Of a stretch of 64,000 nucleotides of DNA, positions 25,407-34,916 are shown one piece after another; positions within the stretch are counted from its first letter, which is position 1; every line of letters starts with the position of its first letter. The notes under the pieces are model-generated. The model saw only the letters and a list, made by a program, of their open reading frames with translations, was not told where the DNA came from and searched no databases. Made by a program: the position numbers and the translations under genes. Origin of the DNA: Bartonella sp. HY038. Its GTDB lineage: Bacteria; Pseudomonadota; Alphaproteobacteria; Rhizobiales; Rhizobiaceae. The stretch lies in assembly GCF_014117425.1 (NCBI RefSeq), contig NZ_CP059725.1, positions 1,116,001 to 1,180,000 on the forward strand, read 5' to 3'.

Positions 25407-26693
25407 TCAGCGTTCGAAAATAAACCGACCGCCAACCATTGTTTTAAGAACGCGACCTTGTAGTCTGGCATTTTCAAAAGGCGTGTTTTTGGATCGTGAA
25501 TGTAATTCATCCAATTTTACCACCCATGGCTCTTCAAGATCGATAATCGCAAGGTCAGCTTTTGCACCTGCCTTTAATGTACCAACATCAAGGCCAAAAA
25601 GCTGGGCTGGTTTGGTTGATAGGGCATCGATCAAACGCATCAGCGGTACTGATCCATCATGATAAAGTCTTAGCGCTGCGGCAAGTAGGGTTTCTAAACC
25701 AATTGCCCCTGGTTCAGCATCTGAAAACGGCAATCTTTTAGTATCAGCATCCTGCGGATCATGGGAAGATACAATAATATCTATAACACCATCGCGCAGG
25801 GCTTCAACCATAGCCAAGCGGTCTTCTTCATGGCGTAGCGGTGGTGAAAGACGGAAGAAAGTGCGATATTCACCAATATCATTTTCATTAAGACAAAGGT
25901 GGTTGATTGAAATACCCGCAGAAATAGTATTGCAACGGTCTTTAGCAAGTTTAACTGCGTCTGCAGACATGGCACAAGAGATTTGTGCAGCGTGATAGCG
26001 CGCTTTGGTCAATTGGGCTAGGCGTAAATCTCGTTCTAATGCAATGAGTTCTGCTTCGCGGACAATGCCTGAAAGACCAAGCCAGCTTGCAAGAATTCCT
26101 GAGTTCATAACCCCAGAACCAGTTAAATCGCGATCTTGTGTTTCATGAATAATTGGCACATCAAAATCACGTGCATAGGTCATGGCGCGGCGTAAAATAT
26201 TGGCATTGGCAATTGTTTTCTTACCTTCGGTAAAGGCAACAGCTCCCGCTGCTTTTAATAGCCCAATCTCGGCCATTTCAGTGCCTTCCATACCCTTGGT
26301 GATCGAGCCGGTAGGGAAAACGCGTACTAATCCATTGTCGCGCGCGGTTTTTAAAATAAAGTCAACCAAAGATACGTCATCAATAACTGGTGTCGTGTCG
26401 GGCATCATGAAAAAAGAAGTAACCCCGCCAGAAGCGGCAGCAAGGCTTGCCGAGCGAATAGTTTCACGATATTCTTGCCCAGGTTCACCGACAAAAACTC
26501 GAGTGTCTACAAGGCCGGGTATAATGGTTTTACCATCAAGGTCGTGGATTTCAGCACCTTCAGGCGCACCTTGATTTTGTACGCTTTTGCCTATGGCAGA
26601 AATTTTACCATCTTCGATAATAATTGTGCCAGTTTCATCAATATTTTGAGATGGATCGACGATATGTGCATTCTTTAAAACATGTGTTTTCAT
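25407..26693 (-). CDS. Dihydroorotase-like protein lacking the HxH metal motif (PyrC', PyrX type)
   Basis: An amidohydrolase-fold protein of 428 residues, encoded directly after pyrB with a four-base ATGA overlap. Active dihydroorotases carry GxxDxHxH at the first strand; here the sequence is [14 protein letters not shown], so both metal-binding His are replaced (Arg65 and Phe67). Other blocks, such as [19 protein letters not shown], are kept. This pattern matches the non-catalytic dihydroorotase homologues that stabilise the aspartate carbamoyltransferase dodecamer in several bacteria. A true dihydroorotase should then be encoded elsewhere. Annotation as active PyrC would be misleading. Confidence 0.88.
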   Translation of the reverse strand: MKTHVLKNAHIVDPSQNIDETGTIIIEDGKISAIGKSVQNQGAPEGAEIHDLDGKTIIPGLVDTRVFVGEPGQEYRETIRSASLAAASGGVTSFFMMPDTTPVIDDVSLVDFILKTARDNGLVRVFPTGSITKGMEGTEMAEIGLLKAAGAVAFTEGKKTIANANILRRAMTYARDFDVPIIHETQDRDLTGSGVMNSGILASWLGLSGIVREAELIALERDLRLAQLTKARYHAAQISCAMSADAVKLAKDRCNTISAGISINHLCLNENDIGEYRTFFRLSPPLRHEEDRLAMVEALRDGVIDIIVSSHDPQDADTKRLPFSDAEPGAIGLETLLAAALRLYHDGSVPLMRLIDALSTKPAQLFGLDVGTLKAGAKADLAIIDLEEPWVVKLDELHSRSKNTPFENARLQGRVLKTMVGGRFIFER

Positions 26694-27658
26694 GCTACAT
26701 CTCCGCGAAATTTTAAGTTGCGTTGGTCCAGCAATGCCTCAATCACTGCCATGCGAGCGGCAACGCCCATTTCCACTTGTGTCTGGATCACGCTGTGCGG
26801 GCCATCAGCAACATTGGAGGAAATTTCAACACCGCGATTCATTGGGCCTGGATGCATGACAATGCAGTCAGGCTTAGCAAGTTTTAACTTTTCGCGGTCA
26901 AGACCAAAAAAATGGAAATATTCGCGTACCGATGGAATTAATGCGCCTTGCATGCGTTCGCGTTGTAAGCGCAGCATCATGATAACATCTGCATCTTTAA
27001 TGCCTGCTGCCATATCGCGGTGAACTTCAACGCTCATATCTTCAATAGCGGTCGGTAAAAGTGTTGAAGGCGCAACAACACGCACTTTAGCCCCCAATTG
27101 ATTGAGACTAATAATGTTAGAGCGCGCAACGCGTGAATGTAAAACATCGCCGCAAATGGCAATAGTTAAGCCTTCAATCGTGCCCTTGGCACGCCTAATT
27201 GTTAATGCGTCTAGCAGCGCTTGGGTTGGGTGCTCATGGGCACCGTCACCGGCATTAATAACCGAGCAAGATACTTTTTGCGCGAGTAATGCAACTGCGC
27301 CAGCCGATGCATGGCGCACAACTAAAACATCAGGTTGCATTGCGTTAAGGGTCATGGCTGTATCAATCAGCGTTTCGCCTTTTTTAAGCGATGAATTTGC
27401 AACCGCCATATTCATCACATCAAGCCCAAGCCGTTTACCAGCAAGTTCAAACGATGACTGGGTGCGGGTTGATGCTTCGAAAAACAGGTTGATTTGCGTG
27501 CGACCGCTTAAAATAGATTTCTTTTTGACAGCGCGGCGCGAAATTGCAACATTTTCATCAGCGCGGTCGAGTAAAATATTAAGATCTGGGCGTGAAAGCC
27601 CTTTTATGCCAAGAAAATGGCGATGGGGAAAAATCGGATGATCATTTTGATGTGTCAT
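26690..27658 (-). CDS. pyrB: Aspartate carbamoyltransferase catalytic subunit
   Basis: Condenses carbamoyl phosphate with aspartate in pyrimidine synthesis. The 322-residue protein has the carbamoyl-phosphate motif [13 protein letters not shown] (about 60-72), the [13 protein letters not shown] loop, the HPTQALLD motif (about 143-150), and [10 protein letters not shown] near 275. The start at 27658 ([11 protein letters not shown]) is the family-typical one; the longer frame to 27730 lacks conservation logic. The next gene overlaps by four bases, so PyrB and the inactive dihydroorotase homologue are translationally coupled and probably form a complex. No regulatory pyrI is present. Confidence 0.94.
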   Translation of the reverse strand: MTHQNDHPIFPHRHFLGIKGLSRPDLNILLDRADENVAISRRAVKKKSILSGRTQINLFFEASTRTQSSFELAGKRLGLDVMNMAVANSSLKKGETLIDTAMTLNAMQPDVLVVRHASAGAVALLAQKVSCSVINAGDGAHEHPTQALLDALTIRRAKGTIEGLTIAICGDVLHSRVARSNIISLNQLGAKVRVVAPSTLLPTAIEDMSVEVHRDMAAGIKDADVIMMLRLQRERMQGALIPSVREYFHFFGLDREKLKLAKPDCIVMHPGPMNRGVEISSNVADGPHSVIQTQVEMGVAARMAVIEALLDQRNLKFRGDVA

Positions 27659-27908
27659 GGCGAGTGCCTTTTTAAAACCGTAGCCTTTTATAGAATAAGG
27701 CAATAGCAAGATGCAAATAGCTTTTTGCATTAGTTAAATAGATTTTAAACTTGATGCTAATTAATTTTGCTTAGATAGTTTAAAAACATCAAACGGCTTT
27801 TTAGTAAAAATCTATAAAAACAAAATGTTAATAAAGTAGTAAGGATCTCTAAGGTTGAGCTTTCTGAGTTTATCAAAAAAATAAAAAAATCAAAAAGACT
27901 AAGGTGTA
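27659..27908. other. Intergenic region upstream of pyrB
   Basis: AT-rich spacer between the pyrB start and the glpX terminator; it should hold the pyrB promoter. I see no conserved leader or attenuator. Confidence 0.4.
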
Positions 27909-27947
27909 AAAGCAAAAAACGCCCGTGATTAAAATCAGGGCGTTTTG
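27909..27947 (-). terminator. Rho-independent terminator of glpX
   Basis: A nine-base-pair stem (aaaacgccc/gggcgtttt), extended by an inner tgat/atca pair, is followed on the minus strand by TTTTTTGCTTTT. It lies 67 bases past the glpX stop codon. Confidence 0.8.
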
Positions 27948-28013
27948 TAAAAAATCAAACTATGGCAGAAACAGCAATAAGGTTTTGCCTGAAAGCGATT
28001 CTTTTGCGCAATG

Positions 28014-29003
28014 TTAGTCGAATTTATCAGTTTTTTGATGGCGTGCTTTAATGTTACGTATGGTGCCGGTATGGGAGCGCATAACAATAGTATCTGTCTC
28101 GATATAGTGGCGAGCAAATCTAACACCTGAAAGCATATTGCCATCAGTGACACCAGTTGCCGCAAACAGCACATCACCTTTGGCCATTTCGCTCATATCA
28201 TAAACTTTTTTCGGATCTAAAACGCCCATTTTAGCCGCGCGCGCTATCTTTTCATCGGTATTTAATTGCAGACGTCCTTGCATTTGGCCGCCAATGCAGC
28301 GAAGTGCCGCCGCTGCTAAAACGCCTTCTGGTGCGCCGCCAATGCCAAGATAAATATCAATGCCTGTTTCATCAGGGTCTGTTGTATGAATAATGCCGGC
28401 AACGTCACCATCACCGATAAGGCGAATCGAAGCACCGGTACTGCGGATTTCTTCAATGAGTTTAGCGTGGCGTGGACGATCCATAACGCAGGCTGTAATA
28501 TGCTCGATTGCAACACCTTTTGCTTTAGCAAGTGCATGGATATTATCGGTTGCGGATGCATCAATATCAACAACGCCTTTTGGATAACCAGGGCCAACGG
28601 CTATCTTTTCCATGTAAACATCTGGTGCGTAAAGAAGATTGCCTTTTTCTGCAATTGCAATAACAGCAATTGAGTTAGGTTGGTTTTTGGCACAAATTGT
28701 CGTGCCTTCTAGTGGGTCAAGTGCAATATCAACAGCCGGCCCGTGCTTGGTACCAACTTCTTCGCCAATATAAAGCATAGGGGCTTCATCGCGCTCACCC
28801 TCGCCAATCACCACCGTACCATTAATTGGCAAGCGGTTAAGCTCTTGGCGCATCGCGTCAACAGCTGCTTGGTCGGCAGCCATTTCGTCACCGCGTCCGC
28901 GTAAACGCGCAGCTGCTACCGCAGCACGCTCCGTTACACGCACAAGCTCAAGGGTTAAAATACGATCAAGTCCATTTACATTATGGTCAGTGGAGTTAGC
29001 CAT
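28014..29003 (-). CDS. glpX: Class II fructose-1,6-bisphosphatase
   Basis: Hydrolyses fructose-1,6-bisphosphate in gluconeogenesis (and often sedoheptulose bisphosphate), using Mn2+ or Mg2+. The 329-residue protein has IGEGERDEAPMLYIGE (about 61-76) and the metal-binding ALDPLEGTTICA (about 87-98). It also has the LIGDGDVAGII and YLGIGGAPEGVLAAAALR blocks typical of GlpX. The start at 29003 (MANSTD) follows TAGGATATT; the frame to 29033 lacks a site. It lies 158 bases downstream of hom, same strand, a gene pair conserved in Hyphomicrobiales. Confidence 0.94.
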   Translation of the reverse strand: MANSTDHNVNGLDRILTLELVRVTERAAVAAARLRGRGDEMAADQAAVDAMRQELNRLPINGTVVIGEGERDEAPMLYIGEEVGTKHGPAVDIALDPLEGTTICAKNQPNSIAVIAIAEKGNLLYAPDVYMEKIAVGPGYPKGVVDIDASATDNIHALAKAKGVAIEHITACVMDRPRHAKLIEEIRSTGASIRLIGDGDVAGIIHTTDPDETGIDIYLGIGGAPEGVLAAAALRCIGGQMQGRLQLNTDEKIARAAKMGVLDPKKVYDMSEMAKGDVLFAATGVTDGNMLSGVRFARHYIETDTIVMRSHTGTIRNIKARHQKTDKFD

Positions 29004-29161
29004 CACAAATATCCTACCGGATTTGGGTTGCACACCTTATGCCGAACCAAATCGGCAAGTCTTCGATAATGTCTTTTGTCAAAGACGAGCCGCTGACGCA
29101 AGAGGCTGACCGTTCAACTTACGTTATAATTGATTACATTTAGAAATTTAAATCGATTTTA

Positions 29162-30478
29162 TTATGCGGGTCTTTCAATTCGGATCATTTGTGGCTTGTC
29201 AACTAGGTTGCCATCCTTAGTAATTGCTTCCAAAGCAGTACGAACAAAAGACTCGGTTGTTTCATGGGTGATAAGAATAATTGTCTTTGTTCCAGGGTGT
29301 AATTCTTCGGACATCGGGCGTTGAACAATTGATTCCAATGAAATATTGTTTTGCGCCATACGTTTTGCAACTGCTGCAAAGACACCTGTCTTATCATGGA
29401 CGGAAAGACGGATAAAATAACCACCCGCATGAGAGCGCATTTTAGCTTTTTTATAGGGCGTAAGATCACGGGCAGGGGTACCAAATACCGGCCCATATTG
29501 GAAGCCCGGAGTGGATTTTGCAATATCGGTAATATCGGCAATAACAGCAGAAGCGGTTGCCGCACCGCCTGCGCCAGGACCCGATAGGATAATTTCTCCC
29601 AATAGATCCGTTTGAATGGAAACGGCATTGGTTACATTTTGAACCTGCGCAATAACCGAGGATATTGGTACCATTGTTGGGTGGACACGCTGTTCAATGC
29701 CTGATTCTGTTTTAACTGCAACGCCAAGCAATTTAATGCGATAGCCAAGTTCTTTAGCAGCATGGATATCAGCTAAGGAAATATTGCTTATACCTTCAAG
29801 GTAAATATTATTGACTGAAGTAACGCAGCCAAAAGCAAGGCGAGTTAGAAGCGATAATTTATGGGCTGTGTCATTGCCTTCAATATCAAATGTTGGATCA
29901 GCCTCAGCATAGCCTAGAGCTTGTGCATTGGCGAGGCATTGCGAAAACGAAATGCCCTCATTTTCCATTTTGGTAAGGATATAATTGCAAGTGCCATTTA
30001 ATATGCCATAAACGCGGGTAATTTTATTTGCGCTTAGCGCTTCGCGCATGACTTTAATGACAGGAATACCGCCGGCAACAGCGGCTTCATAATTCAGTAA
30101 GGCGCCTTTGCTTTCAGCAATTTGCGCAAGTTCAATACCATGGCGAGCTAGCAAGGCTTTATTTGCGGTTACAACGTGATGGCCTTTTTTAAGGGCTGCT
30201 TCAACACTGTGACGGGCTGAACCTTCTTCGCCGCCCATTAGCTCGACGTAAACATCGATTTTATCGGATGCAGCAAGTTCAACCGGACTATCAAACCATT
30301 CTATTGCACTCAAATCAATACCACGATCGCGCGTACGATTACGAGCTGATACGCCGACGACTTCAATTTTGCGGCCGCATTCGCGGCTTAATTCTTCCTG
30401 CTTTTGTTGAAGAATATTGATAACAGCACTACCGACAGTTCCTAATCCTGCAATACCGACTTTTAAAACTTCGCTCAT
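29162..30478 (-). CDS. hom: Homoserine dehydrogenase
   Basis: Reduces aspartate semialdehyde to homoserine on the way to threonine and methionine. The 438-residue protein begins with the Rossmann motif VGIAGLGTVGSAVI (about 7-20). The catalytic domain contains NGTCNYILTKM and the YAEADPTFDIEGNDTAHKL block. A C-terminal ACT domain (IRLSVHDKTGVFAAVAKRMA, from about 351) allows feedback control by threonine. AGGTC lies upstream of the ATG at 30478; the longer frame to 30541 is an AT-rich extension. Order hom-glpX with the aminotransferase upstream is a conserved amino-acid/gluconeogenic cluster. Confidence 0.95.
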   Translation of the reverse strand: MSEVLKVGIAGLGTVGSAVINILQQKQEELSRECGRKIEVVGVSARNRTRDRGIDLSAIEWFDSPVELAASDKIDVYVELMGGEEGSARHSVEAALKKGHHVVTANKALLARHGIELAQIAESKGALLNYEAAVAGGIPVIKVMREALSANKITRVYGILNGTCNYILTKMENEGISFSQCLANAQALGYAEADPTFDIEGNDTAHKLSLLTRLAFGCVTSVNNIYLEGISNISLADIHAAKELGYRIKLLGVAVKTESGIEQRVHPTMVPISSVIAQVQNVTNAVSIQTDLLGEIILSGPGAGGAATASAVIADITDIAKSTPGFQYGPVFGTPARDLTPYKKAKMRSHAGGYFIRLSVHDKTGVFAAVAKRMAQNNISLESIVQRPMSEELHPGTKTIILITHETTESFVRTALEAITKDGNLVDKPQMIRIERPA

Positions 30479-30882
30479 GGTTTGACCTGTTGTAGTTAAA
30501 TAGAATGTGGTTTCTAATTTTGTTTGTAACAACTTCTGCAATAAAATATCAAGCTATTGCAAAGACGTTTCAAGTTTTTATTATTTAATTATCTATAATA
30601 AAAAACGTTATTCTTCTAGCAAGTGCAAATAGCCGTTTTATATTAAATATGGTTTTATCCACCGCTTATACAGATATGCCACGTAACGAAAATGATTAGG
30701 CCGATTATTAACCAGTAACCAACGCTCTGTCTATGGTTCTATTTTATAATTGTTTTAATGATTTTTGGCTGTGCGGAGGAAAAATTTGCGCAATATAATA
30801 TGATGGAGCTGTTGAATTTTATAGTTGATATCTGGTGATCTAATGAGTTTATTTATAAGTCGAAGCACTGGTATTTAAAATC
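30479..30882. other. Intergenic region between the aminotransferase gene and hom
   Basis: About 400 bases, AT-rich, with no gene I can support. It should carry the hom promoter. I looked for a SAM-type riboswitch fold and did not see one. Confidence 0.45.
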
Positions 30883-30918
30883 GTTTTCACGGTTAGTGAT
30901 AGTGCTAACCGTGAAAAC
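30883..30918 (-). terminator. Strong hairpin after the aminotransferase gene
   Basis: A perfect 14-base-pair inverted repeat (gttttcacggttag/ctaaccgtgaaaac) with an eight-base loop begins 15 bases past the stop codon of the gene at 30934. The minus-strand tail is not a long T-run, though the stem arm itself ends in AAAAC/GTTTT. Confidence 0.65.
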
Positions 30919-30933
30919 ATAATGTGAATTACA

Positions 30934-32118
30934 TCACGCATCATCGCCAGAGAAAAAGCGCTTCAAGTTGCGTGCTGCTTGGCGTAAGCGATGTTCATTC
31001 TCAACCAATGCAATGCGTACATGGTCATCTCCATGTTCACCAAAGCCAACACCGGGTGAAACTGCAACATCTGCCTTTTCAATAAGTAGCTTGGAGAATT
31101 CCAGCGATCCTAAATGGGCGTATTTAGGCGGAATAGGTGCCCAAGCAAACATAGTTGCAGCTGGCGGCGGAACATCCCACCCAGCACGTGAAAAAGTTTC
31201 AACCATGGTATCGCGGCGTTTTTTGTATATGGAGCGTACTTGAGCAATATCCGAGCCATCACCATTTAATGCTGCTGTTGCTGCAACTTGAATGGGTGTG
31301 AATGCACCGTAATCGAGATAGGATTTAACCCGTGTTAAAGCACCAATCAATCGTTCATTGCCAACAGCAAAACCCATACGCCAACCCGGCATTGAAAAGG
31401 TTTTTGACATGGAGGTAAATTCAACGGTTACATCAATGGCACCTGGTATTTCTAGCACTGATGGCGGTGGATTATCATCAAAATAGATTTCCGCATAGGC
31501 AAGGTCTGATAGCAGAATCAAATCATTTTTCTTGGCAAAATCGACAACCTCTTTATAAAAATCAAGGTCAGCAACATAAGCGGTTGGATTCGATGGATAA
31601 TTTAAAATAACCGCAATGGGTTTAGGGATGGAGTGTCGCACAGCGCGATCAAGCGCGCGCATAAATTCTTCACCCGGTGCTGCAGGCATAGAGCGTAAAA
31701 CGCCGCCCGACATAAGAAAGCCAAAAGAGTGGATTGGATAGGTGGGGTCTGGGCACAAAATTACATCGCCAGGAGCGGTGATTGCTTGTGCCATATTGGC
31801 AAAGCCCTCTTTGGAACCCAAAGTTGCAACAACCTGTGTATCTGGATTAAGCTTTACGCCAAAGCGGCGCTCATAATAAGCGGCTTGCGCACGGCGTAAA
31901 CCTGGAATACCTTTTGATGCTGAATAACGATGGGCGCGCGGATCTTGGACAGCTTCGCAAAGTTTTTGCACAATTGCCTTAGGGGTTGGCAAATCTGGAT
32001 TGCCCATGCCAAGGTCAATAATATCTGCACCGGAGGCTCGCGCGGCTGCCTTTAGGCGATTTACCTGTTCAAAGACGTAAGGCGGGAGGCGACGAATTTT
32101 ATGAAATTCTTCCGACAT
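30934..32118 (-). CDS. Class I PLP-dependent aminotransferase (AlaC/LL-DAP aminotransferase-like)
   Basis: Transfers amino groups between an amino acid and a keto acid. The 394-residue protein carries class I/II landmarks. These are DIIDLGMGNPDLPTPK (about 33-48), HRYSASKGIPGLRRA, DPTYPIHSFG, LNYPSNPTAYVAD (Asn binding PLP), LLSDLAYAEIYFDD, and the PLP-binding Lys in FTSMSKTFSMPGWRMGF (near 243). The closest characterised relatives by wording are the glutamate-pyruvate aminotransferase AlaC and LL-diaminopimelate aminotransferases. Specificity cannot be fixed from sequence. Its position upstream of hom suggests a role in aspartate- or alanine-family metabolism. Confidence 0.88.
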   Translation of the reverse strand: MSEEFHKIRRLPPYVFEQVNRLKAAARASGADIIDLGMGNPDLPTPKAIVQKLCEAVQDPRAHRYSASKGIPGLRRAQAAYYERRFGVKLNPDTQVVATLGSKEGFANMAQAITAPGDVILCPDPTYPIHSFGFLMSGGVLRSMPAAPGEEFMRALDRAVRHSIPKPIAVILNYPSNPTAYVADLDFYKEVVDFAKKNDLILLSDLAYAEIYFDDNPPPSVLEIPGAIDVTVEFTSMSKTFSMPGWRMGFAVGNERLIGALTRVKSYLDYGAFTPIQVAATAALNGDGSDIAQVRSIYKKRRDTMVETFSRAGWDVPPPAATMFAWAPIPPKYAHLGSLEFSKLLIEKADVAVSPGVGFGEHGDDHVRIALVENEHRLRQAARNLKRFFSGDDA

Positions 32119-32321
32119 GGCAAGACCATTCTATTAGTTGATTAAAGTTAATATTTTAAAGTACGAAGGCACCATGATTATAATAATGTCGCTATGTCAA
32201 CGATCAATTATCCAATCAAAAGTGTAGGGCATAATTGTGAGGCATATATGTTAAGTACATGCCTTTCGATAAATGCATTATTAGCGATATGTTTAATTTA
32301 TATCAGCCTAGGAAAGCTTTT

Positions 32322-32675
32322 TTATTGACCGGCTTGTTCAATCTGGCGCAAGGTTTCTTCCGCAGATTTTGCGGCTGCTTGCTTTTGTCGTGCAATATCT
32401 TGCTCCGTTGGAACAGCCTCGGTGGCCGCTCGCTCAAGATTGCTTCGATCTTGAGTTAATTGGTTAGCGAGCTGATCGCGCTCAGCTTTGGTAAATTGCG
32501 CAGTTTCTCCTTGTGGCATTTGTGAAAAACGCGGAAATACACCAGTTCTATTGGCGCCTTTTTGTGGTACTGTTTCAAATTCTTTGCCGCCTGCGCATCC
32601 AGTAAGCGCGCCAACAAGCGCCATTATAATGACTGTAAAAAGAATTTTAGGGTTTTTATATTTTTCTACGGTCAT
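32322..32675 (-). CDS. Small outer-membrane lipoprotein of unknown function
   Basis: A 117-residue lipoprotein. The signal peptide (KILFTVIIMALVGALTGC) ends at the lipobox LTGC (Cys about 27), followed by Ala-Gly-Gly. The mature part has no known domain: a short Pro/Phe segment (VFPRFSQMPQGET) and then charged helices rich in Glu, Gln and Ala (AERDQLANQLTQDRSNLERAA and RQKQAAAKSAEETLRQIEQ), likely a coiled coil. With no Asp after the Cys, outer-membrane sorting is expected. Short coiled-coil lipoproteins of this shape are common in Brucella and relatives, but I cannot tie it to a named one. Confidence 0.7.
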   Translation of the reverse strand: MTVEKYKNPKILFTVIIMALVGALTGCAGGKEFETVPQKGANRTGVFPRFSQMPQGETAQFTKAERDQLANQLTQDRSNLERAATEAVPTEQDIARQKQAAAKSAEETLRQIEQAGQ

Positions 32676-33229
32676 TTTAAATCCATTTTTTCAAGCAGAA
32701 GGAGTAGCATTAAAGCAAAATACTAATGACATGGCTTTATTATGCTTGTACCTTTTCTATTATTGCATTTTTATCGTCAAGGCTTCAACAAAAACATAAT
32801 CAAAAAGCAATAAAAAAGGTTAAATTTTATATTTTTTTTAAAAGGAATAAAAAATTTAACTAGTTCTAGGTGCTGGTTGTTGCCACGCTAACTCATTTGT
32901 AAAGAGTGAACCGATTCCCTCATTTGCGGCTATTTTATTAGTAAATTAACTAATTTACAGATTAATCATCATCAATCTTTACCATTTTATGTTGTTTTTT
33001 GTTAAAATCTCGCAATAATAATTGACTGGAACACAATCGCCACAGCATTATGATAGTGTGATGTTTTGCCATGCTTTAGTTGTTAACTAATGCAGGTGAA
33101 AATTTAAAGCGCTTGGTCTATTGCCAATTAATACTAGCCTTGCTGAATTTTTATTCAACTAAGCATAATGGCGTTTTATTAATAAATTTTTATTGTTGGT
33201 TTAAATTGGTAACAAATTGGAGATTTTGT
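32676..33229. other. Divergent AT-rich intergenic region
   Basis: About 550 bases between the two divergent lipoprotein genes. An open frame continues upstream of 33230 in phase with the next gene, but its sequence is AT-rich and unlike a signal peptide, so I treat it as non-coding. Promoters for both genes should lie here. Confidence 0.5.
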
Positions 33230-34537
33230 TTGAAACTGTTTTGTCACGACAAAAGTGCTTTTCCATCCATTTCACTTTTAAAAGTAGCTGGGGCACTTTT
33301 TGTTCTTTTTCCATTTGTTAGCAGCTGCACATCACTAACTGATCAATTTGCTGATACTGCCTCTATCGCTAAGACTGTTGACGAAGAAGACGCTAAAAAT
33401 AACAAAAAGCGTAAATCTGGCGGCGTTAATGATGTGATCCCCGTTCCAGATGAAGATGGCGTTCAAGCAAGTTTGGGCAATCAACCAAGTTTAGAGAAGA
33501 AGGTTGTTGATGGTACGCAAGCACAGGCGGCCAATGAAGATGATGCTTCCGATAACCAACCTAAAACTTTGTTATCGATGTTTTCTAACAAGAAAAATCG
33601 AGATGATGGTGATGCTACAGCAGTAATAACTAGTGAACCAAGTGATTCTAAAAACAGCAATGTTTCGAAACAAGAAAAGGCGCAGGTAAAAGTCAATCCA
33701 GCTAATAGCGGGATTTCCACACAATCAAATGATAAAATTGAAAAAGAACAGCCTAAGTCGTTATTCTCGATGTTTTCCAATAAAAAGAATGATGAACAGC
33801 AGGTGAGCGATGCAAGCGGTAAGAATGGTAATCTTGACAATGGAACTGCTAGTGCAACGATCAATAATAAAAATTTGGCTGTTGATAAGAGTTTGCTAGG
33901 GCGAGCCGATAGCCAAGATAAGGGCGCGCGTCTGCGATTGTTTTCAGGAAATAGCGATTCTTCATTAAATGGTGGTGAAACTGGAGCTACCAATAAGCTT
34001 GCCTCAATAAAGCCTGATAGAGTTGATCGCAGCCAATATTCTGTCGAATTGCCAGGGGTGCGCCCCAATGGCGGTATTGAAATTAAGCACCGTACCAGCC
34101 TTTATGATGATACCGATATTGACGCAAATGAGGTGGAGGCATTTCCATCGATCCAAATGGCCTCAGTTGGCGGCATGGGACGTAATTTGCCAAACGGCTT
34201 ACGACTTGCCCATAAAGCCGTGGACGCGCGTTGTTTAAAGCCACAATTAATTAGTCTCTTAAAAACGATTGAGCGAAATTATAATCGACCAGTCTATATT
34301 ACATCTGGTTATCGTAATCCGATTTATAATCGCAAGGTTAATGGTGCTAATCGCTCGCTCCATATGTCATGCGCAGCTGCTGATATTATTGTGCCTGGTG
34401 TTCACAAATACGAAATTGCTAAATTTGTACGTAGTCTGCCGGGGCGCGGCGGCGTTGGCACTTATTGTCACCAAGCGATCCATGTCGATATTGGTCCACG
34501 AAGGGACTGGAATTGGTCTTGTTCTGGAAAAAAATAG
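33230..34537 (+). CDS. Lipoprotein with repeated disordered region and C-terminal M15/DUF882 peptidase-like domain
   Basis: A 435-residue lipoprotein with a peptidoglycan-peptidase-like tail. The TTG at 33230 is chosen because GGAG lies eight bases upstream and the signal peptide then runs normally to the lipobox VSSC (Cys about 33). About 300 residues of Asp/Asn/Lys/Ser-rich disorder follow, with two copies of a motif, KTLLSMFSNKKN and KSLFSMFSNKKN (about 112 and 176), and a weaker third LRLFSGNS. The last 100 residues match the DUF882/YcbK type of M15 fold: VYITSGYRNPIYN, SLHMSCAAADI (His and Asp metal ligands) and IHVDIG (His). Relatives trim cell-wall cross-links; the long tether would let it reach through the envelope. 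Confidence 0.75.
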   Translation: MKLFCHDKSAFPSISLLKVAGALFVLFPFVSSCTSLTDQFADTASIAKTVDEEDAKNNKKRKSGGVNDVIPVPDEDGVQASLGNQPSLEKKVVDGTQAQAANEDDASDNQPKTLLSMFSNKKNRDDGDATAVITSEPSDSKNSNVSKQEKAQVKVNPANSGISTQSNDKIEKEQPKSLFSMFSNKKNDEQQVSDASGKNGNLDNGTASATINNKNLAVDKSLLGRADSQDKGARLRLFSGNSDSSLNGGETGATNKLASIKPDRVDRSQYSVELPGVRPNGGIEIKHRTSLYDDTDIDANEVEAFPSIQMASVGGMGRNLPNGLRLAHKAVDARCLKPQLISLLKTIERNYNRPVYITSGYRNPIYNRKVNGANRSLHMSCAAADIIVPGVHKYEIAKFVRSLPGRGGVGTYCHQAIHVDIGPRRDWNWSCSGKK

Positions 34538-34611
34538 AATTATTTCAAAAAAATCTAAAATGGGGCTTGCGGATTTAAATTTTTGCGTTTATAAGCCCAT
34601 TCACTGCTTGG

Positions 34612-34686
34612 GCGCCCATCGTCTAGCGGTTAGGACGCCGCCCTTTCACGGCGGAAACAGGGGTTCGATTCCCCTTGGGCGTACCA
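34612..34686 (+). tRNA. tRNA-Glu (anticodon TTC)
   Basis: A complete 75-base cloverleaf: acceptor stem GCGCCCA paired with TGGGCGT (first pair G-T, usual for this tRNA), D arm with TCTAGCGGTTAGGA, anticodon stem CCGCC/GGCGG around TTC, T arm AGGGGTTCGATTCCCCT, and encoded CCA. The sequence just downstream holds a decayed gene (34.9-35.6 kb). Confidence 0.95.
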
Positions 34687-34916
34687 CTTTACTTTTGAGG
34701 TTTAGCAGTAAATCCTTAGCTGATTTGCATTTTTGAATATAGTTTATTGCATTTTAAATATTTTAAGCTTTTAATTCAGGTCATTTATTTCTTCTTTGTT
34801 CATGACCCTAAAGGACAAGTCCAAATCAGTCTCATATAATTGCTCTTTTTGACCATATATCATATTAATAAAATGTAGAATGACGAGAAAATTATATACA
34901 GAAGGCAGTTTTTCAA

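Noticed and set aside
30479..30882. Possible SAM riboswitch upstream of hom
   Set aside because: I could not build the conserved stems of any SAM class here; the only strong hairpin belongs to the aminotransferase 3' end.
33080..33229. Longer start for the M15/DUF882 lipoprotein
   Set aside because: The extra 50 residues would bury the signal peptide; a TTG with GGAG at 33230 gives a proper lipoprotein signal.
34269..34736. Open frame of 155 codons running through tRNA-Glu
   Set aside because: It is a shadow of the lipoprotein gene and the tRNA in another frame.
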